This document shows, piece by piece, positions 1 through 5,023 of a DNA stretch of 20,413 nt. The notes below the pieces were generated by a model. That model had not been told where the DNA came from. It saw nothing but the letters and a program-made list of their open reading frames with translations, and made no database searches. This DNA is from Candidatus Saccharibacteria bacterium UBA2112 (GTDB lineage Bacteria > Patescibacteriota > Saccharimonadia > Saccharimonadales > Saccharimonadaceae): positions 1 through 20,413 of the forward strand of contig DCYK01000002.1 in NCBI GenBank assembly GCA_002331045.1, written 5' to 3'. Numbering within the stretch: position 1 is the stretch's first letter; each line of letters begins with the position of its first letter. Made by a program: the position numbers and the translations under genes.

Positions 1-232
1 AGTACGAGAGGACCGGGGCGGACGAACCTCTGGTGTGTGGATTGTGGCCACCTGCTGCATTGTCCAGTAGCTACGTTCGGTCTAGATAAGCGCTGAAAGC
101 ATATTAAGCGCGAAACTAACCTCAAGATGAGATTTCCCTATGACCTCCCTGAAAGACGATCAGGTTGATAGGCGCAAGGTGGAAGCATGGCAACATGTGG
201 AGCTGAAGCGTACTAATAGAGGCATTGCCTTT
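1..232 (+). rRNA. rrl: 23S ribosomal RNA, 3' end (partial)
   Basis: The window opens exactly on the universally conserved sarcin-ricin loop (AGTACGAGAGGACC, bases 1-14), which binds elongation factors. It is followed by the helix 96-101 region, including the conserved stretch GCTGAAAGCAT near 92-103 and the TGATAGGC and GTACTAATAG motifs near the 3' terminus. The 5' part of the gene lies outside the window. The exact 3' end (about 232) is an estimate from the usual end a few bases beyond the GTACTAATAG motif; the matching 5' strand of helix 1 is not visible. Confidence 0.95.
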
Positions 233-461
233 TTATGATTCAGGACGATTGCGATTAACTTGCAGTTGTCTTGGATTTCGCAAAGCGAACGACAGACTTG
301 ACTAGCAATTGGTGCTTGTCACCACCGTTAATCTCTTTTCATCCATACAGATAGACACAGCGATAGAGAGCTGTTACACTGTAGACGTAGATAGAGTTAC
401 TATCTGGCCTTTGTTAATAACTGACACTAGGACATCGAAGAGACGCTTTTGAGGAAGTTTC
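233..461 (+). other. 23S-5S internal transcribed spacer, no tRNA
   Basis: About 230 bases separate 23S and 5S rRNA. I looked for a tRNA T-loop (TTCRANNC) and acceptor pairing and found none. Visible structure is a short hairpin TTCGC-AAA-GCGAA at 277-289, flanked by partly complementary TGTC/GACA, and an 8-bp inverted repeat CGAAGAGA (436-443) with TCTCTTCG (460-467), whose right arm enters the 5' end of 5S rRNA. These are plausible rRNA-processing structures, which is inference. Confidence 0.6.
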
Positions 462-462
462 T

Positions 463-573
463 CTTCGGTGCCCATGGCGCCAGGGAAACACCTGTTCCCA
501 TCCCGAACACAGAAGTTAAGCCTGGCTGCGGCGATTATACTGCCACAAGTGGGAAACTAGCACGGTGCCGAAT
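463..573 (+). rRNA. rrf: 5S ribosomal RNA
   Basis: The 5S core motifs are present in order: the CCCATCCCGAACACAGAAGTTAAG loop B/C segment (continuous in the sequence near 496-520), then the GGCGATTATACTGCC and GTGGGAAACTAG segments. Helix I closes the molecule: TTCGGTGCC (464-472) pairs along its full 9 bases with GGTGCCGAA (564-572) using two G-U pairs. Length is about 110 nt, slightly short of the usual 115-120. It ends the rRNA operon, with a terminator beginning 5 bases later. The ends are accurate to within 2-3 nt. Confidence 0.95.
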
Positions 574-576
574 TAT

Positions 577-612
577 AAAAAGGATCTCCGAATAGGAGGT
601 CCTTTTTCTTTT
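577..612 (+). terminator. rRNA operon intrinsic terminator
   Basis: A 13-bp stem is formed by AAAAAGGATCTCC (577-589) and GGAGGTCCTTTTT (595-607), with one U-G wobble and a 5-base loop. It is followed by CTTTTTAA. The stem and T-rich tail fit a strong Rho-independent terminator ending the 23S-5S transcript. Confidence 0.9.
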
Positions 613-664
613 TAATGAGATTTTGGTGAATGAGTTTCAGCTTTTTCTCATTTTGTCAGCGTAG

Positions 665-670
665 TATACT
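665..670 (+). promoter_or_regulatory. -10 element of the M14 peptidase gene (probable leaderless start)
   Basis: TATACT lies 8 nt before the ATG at 679, and a second TATAAG overlaps at 672-677. No convincing -35 is seen at the right spacing, and no Shine-Dalgarno lies before the ATG. With a transcription start 6-8 nt past the -10, the mRNA would begin at or just before the start codon. Confidence 0.5.
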
Positions 671-678
671 GTATAAGA

Positions 679-2589
679 ATGCGTTTAAACATAAACATAA
701 TATCTGCTAAATTTGCAAAAATAGGGCCTAGTACGTCTTTACGGTTCTTTGTGTTGTGTAGCCTACTTATCTCTATTGCTGCTGTAGTCCTTGTGTTATG
801 GCCACAAACGGTAACGTTTTCATATGCAGGTAAAACATGCTTCTTCCAGCCTACGATTGGACCATCACTCCTTCAGTCTCGTGCGGAAGGTGTTCGACTC
901 GAGTCGTCAAAGCGATTGGTGGTTGGTGGCGTTACCTTGGCAGCACTTGATATGTGTGTCGTGCCAACAAGTGCACCAAAAACGGGAACATACCATGCTC
1001 TCCTTACCCCTGTTGGTATACCGTTCCCTCAAAAAGCATATGCAGTTGTTGTTCCCGAGCGACCAACTGTATCGCTGCAATCTGTGGATGGACCCATTCC
1101 AATAACACAAGATCTCAGAATTTCACTGAGTCAGCCTGATCGGGTGTTCTCGTATGTACTCCGGTTTGACGATGATTCATCGGTACTGTGCAGTCTAGAA
1201 GATCGTATCCTCGAGTGTTCGCTTGCGGAGCTGAATCTCAGTCAGGGTAAGAAATATACGATGACTCTTGAGCGGCATCATGATGGCCAAAAGGTGGATG
1301 TAGTTGCGCAAAAAACGATTACGACGCTCAAGTCTGCTAAGGTGGTAAAAACATCCATTAAAAAAGGCCAGGTCGTTTATGCCAAGCCGAAGATGATGGA
1401 TATCTGGTTCGATAAAGAGCTTGCGTCGGCGAAGGCAGTGCTCACGCGAAAGGATGGCAAGGGCAAGGAGGTTACTATAACTGTCAAGGTTGCAAAAAAG
1501 AAGGTGCAAATACTATGGAAAGAACACCTTGATCGCCGCACGTCCTATCAGTTAACGTTGCAGGAGGTCACTGCAAATGATGGCAGTATGCTAGAGGGGG
1601 AGTATAAACTTCATTTCAAGATGTCTGGTGGGCCACAAGTGACGGGTATTAACATTGGAACTTATAATGTTCCTTCAGGATCAACGGCTGCTATTACTTT
1701 TGATCAAGCGCTTGAGAATACCTCAGAAATCACTCGGCATATAACCGTCACGGGTGGTGCGAAAGTTGTGGGGTATGAGGGGAGTCAGGTGTATGTTAGC
1801 TTCGCTGGCGTCGGAAGATGTCAGGAGGTGAAAATAGCAGTAGATGACTCAGTGAAGAGTCGATATGGTGTGTCGGGTGACTCTGCGTGGCAGTATCTGA
1901 CACGCACAACCTGTCAGACCGTAAGAACCATTGGGACATCTTCGCAGGGACGAGCATTGAATGCGTATATCTTTGGAAACGGCGCTAGGACAATTATGTA
2001 TACAGGTGCTATTCATGGTGATGAAGCAAGTACGTACTATCTAATGCTGCGCTGGGTAGAGGCGCTTGAGGCGCAATATACCAAAATACCAAAAGGTGTG
2101 CGCATTATAGTAGTACCATCTATTAATCCTGATGGCATTGCTTTGGGTGTACGTACGAATGCACGGGACGTAGACCTGAATCGTAACTTTAATACGAGCG
2201 ACTGGAAAAAAGATGTCACCGACGTTAATGGTCGTCCTTTTCCTGGTGGCGGTGGTACAGGCCCTCTTTCGGAGCCGGAATCAAAAGCAATTGCCCAATT
2301 TGTTAGCCAGACGGCGCCATCCCTTATTGTTTCCTATCATAGTATCGGTGCGGTTGTACTGGCAAACCCAATCAGTGGGGCACGTTCATATGCGCAGACG
2401 TACGCTAATCGTAGCGGCTATGCGTATTCAAGTAGCTCGGCTGGTACCTTTGATTACTCTATTAGCGGAACAGCTGATGATTACTATGCTGAAAAAGTGG
2501 GTGTGGCAAGTATTGTAGTGGAACTGGGGAGCCACACCTATCATCAGTTTGAGCAGAATCAAGCCGCTATGTGGGCTATGATGCAGTAG
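679..2589 (+). CDS. Membrane-anchored M14 zinc carboxypeptidase with Ig-like domains
   Basis: 636 aa. Residues 21-42 form a hydrophobic signal-anchor, so the rest should lie outside the membrane. Residues about 125-215 and 220-315 resemble Ig-like repeats (the second like bacterial SbsA-type Ig/Big_5), with another beta-rich stretch at 318-410. The C-terminal 410-636 is a peptidase M14 domain: the zinc motif HGDE gives H446 and E449, the third ligand is H554 in SYHS, N501-R502 in DLNRNF are the usual substrate-carboxylate residues, and E615 in VVELG is the catalytic glutamate. The short HGDE...SYHS pattern resembles the MpaA/D,L-carboxypeptidase branch acting on murein peptides; the peptidoglycan substrate is inference. 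The gene stands alone between two terminators. No Shine-Dalgarno precedes the ATG. The catalytic set looks complete, so it is probably active. Confidence 0.85.
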   Translation: MRLNINIISAKFAKIGPSTSLRFFVLCSLLISIAAVVLVLWPQTVTFSYAGKTCFFQPTIGPSLLQSRAEGVRLESSKRLVVGGVTLAALDMCVVPTSAPKTGTYHALLTPVGIPFPQKAYAVVVPERPTVSLQSVDGPIPITQDLRISLSQPDRVFSYVLRFDDDSSVLCSLEDRILECSLAELNLSQGKKYTMTLERHHDGQKVDVVAQKTITTLKSAKVVKTSIKKGQVVYAKPKMMDIWFDKELASAKAVLTRKDGKGKEVTITVKVAKKKVQILWKEHLDRRTSYQLTLQEVTANDGSMLEGEYKLHFKMSGGPQVTGINIGTYNVPSGSTAAITFDQALENTSEITRHITVTGGAKVVGYEGSQVYVSFAGVGRCQEVKIAVDDSVKSRYGVSGDSAWQYLTRTTCQTVRTIGTSSQGRALNAYIFGNGARTIMYTGAIHGDEASTYYLMLRWVEALEAQYTKIPKGVRIIVVPSINPDGIALGVRTNARDVDLNRNFNTSDWKKDVTDVNGRPFPGGGGTGPLSEPESKAIAQFVSQTAPSLIVSYHSIGAVVLANPISGARSYAQTYANRSGYAYSSSSAGTFDYSISGTADDYYAEKVGVASIVVELGSHTYHQFEQNQAAMWAMMQ

Positions 2590-2610
2590 TTCATATAAAA
2601 CGAAGGTTAT

Positions 2611-2650
2611 AAAAAACGACCACTCTCGCAGGGCGGTCGTTTTTAGTTTT
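2611..2650 (+). terminator. Intrinsic terminator after the M14 peptidase gene
   Basis: AAAAACGACC (2612-2621) pairs with GGTCGTTTTT (2635-2644) as a perfect 10-bp stem around a 13-base loop, followed by AGTTTT. It begins 22 bases after the stop codon. Confidence 0.85.
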
Positions 2651-2654
2651 ACGA

Positions 2655-2680
2655 TGGACTTATTTATTTTGATAAGTCCA
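2655..2680. repeat. 9-bp inverted repeat in the intergenic region
   Basis: TGGACTTAT (2655-2663) and ATAAGTCCA (2672-2680) form a perfect 9-bp inverted repeat with an 8-base loop, only 10 bases after the terminator stem. There is no T-run after it. It may be a second termination/3'-end structure or a binding site; function unknown. Confidence 0.6.
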
Positions 2681-2800
2681 AACAGGTGCCAAAGAACCAA
2701 TGAGTCTGGAATAGTAGAAACACTGGGACTTTACTTATAATATATCAGAGTATGCATAAACACAATAGTATTAAAAACATATAAAGTGCTACTGTAAATA
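2681..2800. other. AT-rich intergenic stretch without a recognised gene
   Basis: The 2590-2917 gap exceeds 300 bases. This middle part is AT-rich, contains no convincing open reading frame on either strand and no tRNA-like fold. It looks like upstream promoter DNA for the KGG gene, with A/T tracts at 2771-2800 just before the -35. Confidence 0.5.
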
Positions 2801-2829
2801 TTGACAAAATGTATATGCTATGATAAAAT
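2801..2829 (+). promoter_or_regulatory. Strong promoter of the KGG-protein gene
   Basis: A perfect -35 TTGACA (2801-2806) and -10 TAAAAT (2824-2829) are separated by exactly 17 bp, the best promoter in the window. Predicted transcription start is about 2836, giving a leader of roughly 80 nt. This differs from the leaderless pattern at other genes. Confidence 0.85.
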
Positions 2830-2851
2830 GTACAACATACACATAGCATAT
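2813..2851. promoter_or_regulatory. Candidate operator: 10-bp inverted repeat flanking the -10 box
   Basis: ATATGCTATG (2813-2822) and CATAGCATAT (2842-2851) are perfect inverted copies separated by 19 bp. The left arm lies in the -35/-10 spacer and the right arm just past the predicted transcription start, so a bound dimer would cover the -10. This arrangement is typical of repressor sites. The cognate regulator is not known; the small winged-helix protein at 12773 is one speculative candidate. Confidence 0.6.
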
Positions 2852-2862
2852 GTGAGGTAAAC

Positions 2863-2897
2863 GGAGGGCTCGACTACTGTTAGTAGGCGGGCTTTTC
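2863..2897 (+). promoter_or_regulatory. Leader hairpin before the KGG gene (attenuator-like)
   Basis: In RNA, the arm 2863-2878 (GGAGGGCTCGACTACT) pairs with 2882-2897 (AGTAGGCGGGCTTTTC) around a GTT loop: 15 pairs out of 16, five of them G-U, with a single A-G mismatch. The 3' arm ends in TTTTC and sits 5 bases before the Shine-Dalgarno. It could stabilise the transcript, attenuate transcription, or be only a 5' stabiliser. It is too G-U-rich and short of U for a strong terminator. Confidence 0.5.
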
Positions 2898-2917
2898 ATA
2901 ATAAAGGAGGACCAGAA

Positions 2918-3127
2918 ATGGCAGGTACAAAAGCTGGTGGCATGAAAGCTGCTGCAACAAATAAGGCAAAATTTGGTACTGATTTTTATGCAAAGATCGG
3001 TAAAAAGGGTGGTCAGCGTGGCCATACCGGTGGTTTTGCTGCGAACCCTCAGCTTGCTCGTATTGCAGGCGCTCGAGGTGGTCGTGTGAGCCGACGTACA
3101 AAGAAAACAACTCCTAAAGCTGCTTAA
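2918..3127 (+). CDS. Small KGG-repeat (GsiB-like) stress protein
   Basis: 69 aa, very basic and glycine-rich. Two KGG-type repeats are visible: residues about 19-34 (FGTDFYAKIGKKGGQRG) and 38-60 (GGFAANPQLARIAGARGG...), the second matching the NPELAR..A..GG form of the KGG family found in general stress proteins and common in Patescibacteria. No signal peptide or membrane segment. An excellent Shine-Dalgarno AAAGGAGG (2903-2910) lies 7 nt before the ATG, so it should be well translated. The gene is monocistronic, with its own strong promoter, an operator-like palindrome and its own terminator. The high Lys/Arg content (a KKTTPKAA tail) would allow nucleic-acid binding, but that is inference; the family has no firmly known molecular role. 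Confidence 0.8.
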   Translation: MAGTKAGGMKAAATNKAKFGTDFYAKIGKKGGQRGHTGGFAANPQLARIAGARGGRVSRRTKKTTPKAA

Positions 3128-3143
3128 TTCAGTCAGGAGTAAT

Positions 3144-3176
3144 AAAATAACCCCGTTTTAAGGGGTTATTTTGTTT
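3144..3176. terminator. Bidirectional terminator between KGG and the minus-strand operon
   Basis: AAAATAACCCC (3144-3154) and GGGGTTATTTT (3162-3172) form a perfect 11-bp stem with a 7-base loop. The A-rich left arm and T-rich right arm make it work in both directions. The TAA stop of the minus-strand gene (3166-3168) lies inside the right arm, so the terminator is shared by two convergent transcripts. Confidence 0.85.
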
Positions 3177-3648
3177 GCAATGAATATCGTCGGAGGGCGC
3201 AAAGCTTCGCTTCATTTACTCGCCACATATGTCCGCATGCAAGACAGCGATAGATATGCTGCCTCGTCTCAATACCTGTTTCGGTACAATCGGGGCACAT
3301 GCTTCGTTGGTATAACCATTCTCGATAGGTTCCGAGGTTATTTTGAATGATATCCTCGGTGATGGCTATTCCATAGCGGGGGCCAAGTGTGCGTTGAGCA
3401 TAATCCCACGCATCACGCTCAAGTTTAACGAGGTCTATGTCACGATTATAACCGGAATGTCCGAGGATAGCATGACTGGTTTCATGGAGGGTGTATTCCT
3501 CGGCATGAGTGGCATGACGATCCATATGAATTATCTTCTGTGCGGCCGACCACCAGAACATGTTGTCCTGAATGAATTGGAAGTCAGGATACTCCTTTGA
3601 GAGCTTATCAAGTAGAGAGTGCATCGATTGCATAATAGTAGCATCCAT
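3166..3648 (-). CDS. ImmA/IrrE-like HExxH metallopeptidase with C-terminal zinc ribbon
   Basis: 160 aa. Residues 55-59 are HETSH (HExxH zinc-binding motif, followed by AILGH), and E77 in LERDAWDYA matches the E-x-x-A-x-x-F/Y-A third-ligand helix of the ImmA/IrrE (DUF955) family, whose members cleave repressors or act as metal sensors. A CPDC...CLAC zinc ribbon (C118, C121, C135, C138) follows. No signal peptide or membrane segment, so cytoplasmic. It overlaps the upstream ROK kinase gene by 41 nt if the first ATG is used. ATGs at 3633 and 3624 are also possible, and none has a good Shine-Dalgarno, so the start is uncertain. Translation is probably coupled to the kinase. The target is unknown; the family assignment rests on the motif pattern. 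Confidence 0.6.
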   Translation of the reverse strand: MDATIMQSMHSLLDKLSKEYPDFQFIQDNMFWWSAAQKIIHMDRHATHAEEYTLHETSHAILGHSGYNRDIDLVKLERDAWDYAQRTLGPRYGIAITEDIIQNNLGTYREWLYQRSMCPDCTETGIETRQHIYRCLACGHMWRVNEAKLCALRRYSLQTK

Positions 3649-4420
3649 AGATTACTGCTTGTTCGGGGTGACGAGCTGGAAGAAATGTTGGACAAGGTAT
3701 ATGTTCTGGTAGATGATGTGTGAGGATACTTTCAAGTTTTTCTCCGTAATGGTCAAAATAAGTACCCATACTTCCACCGATAATAATGACATCTGTTTGC
3801 AGGAGGGGAATGGCTGCTAGGAAACCCCTGCTAATTCTATCTGCAATGTCGTTCCATGTCTTCTTATCATGGATTTCTCTCCCGTAGCGTTTGAATGTTT
3901 CGTGAATGGCCTTTCCGCTTGCAAATGATTCCCACTCACGCACTTTGCCCTTGTATTCTACGAGCATCCTTCCGCCTTCGCTGAGTCGGAGTCCGGGATC
4001 GATAACACCGTTTGTGATGATGCCAGTGCCGATACCAGTGCTAATTGTGACATAAAGGGCAGAGGACGGCATTGGTTCTCGAGAGCGCGTTTCTCCGAGC
4101 CCGGCGAGGCTGGCGTCATTATCGACCCATATAGGCACGTTGCCTAAGACACCATTTAGGGCTGTCGCTACATCAAAGTTCTTCCATTTGAGATTATTGC
4201 ACCAAATTGCGATGCCGTTTTTAATAATACCCGGCATCGCTATGACAATTGCCTCGATGCGTTGGCCGCCATAATTTTCTTGCAGTGTTTTCTTGAGGAG
4301 GTGAAGGTAATCTGTTTGGTCAGGTGGAGTGGGAAATTTAATCATTTTTCCTGGTGCCCCATCTCGAGAGAAGACTGTCACAAGCGTCTTTGTTCCTCCA
4401 GTATCGACTGCGACTATCAT
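3608..4420 (-). CDS. ROK-family sugar kinase (glucokinase-like)
   Basis: 270 aa from the ATG at 4420. Phosphate-binding motif 1 is DTGGTKT (residues 6-12), the catalytic aspartate is D102 in VDNDA, and the second phosphate loop is GIGTGI (129-134). EGG at 148-150 occupies the usual E-x-G-H sugar-binding position, but the ROK zinc motif (CxCGxxGCxE) that normally follows is absent. The probable reaction is ATP-dependent phosphorylation of glucose or a related sugar or amino sugar; the substrate cannot be told from sequence. A longer frame runs upstream to 4528, but it reads through the promoter and lacks ROK similarity, so the start at 4420 is preferred. A -10 TACACT (with upstream TG) ends 7 nt before this ATG and no Shine-Dalgarno is present. 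It leads an operon with the ImmA-like gene. Confidence 0.85.
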   Translation of the reverse strand: MIVAVDTGGTKTLVTVFSRDGAPGKMIKFPTPPDQTDYLHLLKKTLQENYGGQRIEAIVIAMPGIIKNGIAIWCNNLKWKNFDVATALNGVLGNVPIWVDNDASLAGLGETRSREPMPSSALYVTISTGIGTGIITNGVIDPGLRLSEGGRMLVEYKGKVREWESFASGKAIHETFKRYGREIHDKKTWNDIADRISRGFLAAIPLLQTDVIIIGGSMGTYFDHYGEKLESILTHHLPEHIPCPTFLPARHPEQAVIYGCYYYAIDALST

Positions 4421-4427
4421 AGTATTT

Positions 4428-4436
4428 AGTGTAGCA
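4428..4436 (-). promoter_or_regulatory. Extended -10 of the ROK kinase gene (probable leaderless start)
   Basis: On the minus strand TGC-TACACT (the hexamer occupies 4433 to 4428) is an extended -10 ending 7 nt before the ATG at 4420. No good -35 is present, which the TG extension could compensate for. The transcript would begin at the start codon. Confidence 0.5.
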
Positions 4437-4458
4437 TGATGCGGCGGGGAGCGCGCAG

Positions 4459-4487
4459 TTGTTTTATATAGATAAAGAGGGTATAAT
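4459..4487 (+). promoter_or_regulatory. Promoter of the LPETG surface-protein gene
   Basis: -35 TTGTTT (4459-4464), a 17-bp spacer and a perfect -10 TATAAT (4482-4487). The predicted transcription start is about 4494. It is divergent from the ROK kinase promoter in an 87-bp gap. Confidence 0.75.
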
Positions 4488-4507
4488 AAACTAAAAGTAA
4501 AAGAGTG

Positions 4508-4909
4508 ATGAGGTTTATGGAGACACATCTTCGCACAGGTCAGAATGGATCAATCGTGGGCTTTTTAGTTGTTGGCGTTTTACTCGTCGCACTTGCTGCG
4601 GGGGGTGTATATCTTGTTCAGCAGCGGAATAGCAACGCCCCCGCTGAAGAAAGTGGTAGCAGGACGGGAGCACCAACTACGTCTTCGGAGCAGCAGGCAG
4701 AGAGCGGCGGTAGTAGCGATAACCAGCGAACCACAAACTCAACTCCTTCTGTGTCACCTAATGCTTCAGTAGATCACGCAGAGGGGCTGCCGGAAACTGG
4801 ACCAGTCGACTCGTTGGCAACTATTTTGATGAGTGCAGTCTTGGCGGGCGCTATTACGGCGTATATGCAATCCTCTGCACAGCGTCGTTTCGTTAATCAA
4901 CAGTACTAG
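4508..4909 (+). CDS. Small surface protein with LPETG sortase-type anchor
   Basis: 133 aa from this ATG (a GTG at 4505 and an ATG at 4517 are alternatives; none has a well-spaced Shine-Dalgarno). Layout: a short basic N-terminus, a hydrophobic segment at about 15-36, a Ser/Thr/Gly/Asn-rich linker at 41-92, LPETG at 94-98, a hydrophobic stretch at 103-119, then QRR (125-127) and a short tail. LPxTG plus membrane segment plus positive charge is the classical sorting signal cut by sortase. The first segment could be a signal peptide or a permanent anchor; if uncleaved the protein would be tethered at both ends. No catalytic domain is seen. The linker looks like an extracellular spacer. It precedes rpsA by 114 bp, which has its own promoter. 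Confidence 0.65.
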   Translation: MRFMETHLRTGQNGSIVGFLVVGVLLVALAAGGVYLVQQRNSNAPAEESGSRTGAPTTSSEQQAESGGSSDNQRTTNSTPSVSPNASVDHAEGLPETGPVDSLATILMSAVLAGAITAYMQSSAQRRFVNQQY

Positions 4910-4935
4910 ACGAATAAGACTACTAGTGTTACAAT
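4907..4935 (+). promoter_or_regulatory. Likely promoter of rpsA
   Basis: -35 TAGACG (4907-4912, four of six consensus bases) and -10 TACAAT (4930-4935) are spaced by 17 bp. The predicted start near 4942 would give rpsA a leader of about 80 nt containing the hairpin at 4989-5014. Confidence 0.5.
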
Positions 4936-4977
4936 AAAACTCAATGTTGGGTGTTATTCTGTGCGCCCAAGAAATAT

Positions 4978-5023
4978 AGGAAGGAGTTTATAGATTCAAT
5001 TCCATGAATCTATATAAGAAAAT
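4978..5023 (+). promoter_or_regulatory. rpsA ribosome-binding region with hairpin between SD and start
   Basis: A strong Shine-Dalgarno AGGAAGGAG (4978-4986) lies 37 nt from the ATG at 5024, far beyond the normal 5-9 nt. The gap contains a perfect 10-bp hairpin: TATAGATTCA (4989-4998), loop ATTCCA, TGAATCTATA (5005-5014). Folding leaves 2 nt plus 9 nt of unpaired RNA (11 nt) between SD and ATG, close to usable spacing. No nearer Shine-Dalgarno exists. A structural bridge or an S1 autoregulatory site is a reasonable inference. Confidence 0.65.

Noticed and set aside
233..461. tRNA gene in the 23S-5S spacer
   Set aside because: No T-loop consensus, acceptor stem or anticodon arm could be assembled.
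2824..3110. Minus-strand frames opposite the KGG gene
   Set aside because: They are antisense to a gene with a clear promoter, Shine-Dalgarno and family repeats.
3343..3600. 85-aa plus-strand frame opposite the ImmA-like gene
   Set aside because: No ribosome-binding site or domain; the minus-strand frame has the HExxH motif, third ligand and CxxC pairs.
4421..4528. N-terminal extension of the ROK kinase to a start at 4528
   Set aside because: It reads through the predicted promoter, overlaps the divergent gene, and adds residues with no ROK similarity; the family N-terminus begins at the ATG at 4420.
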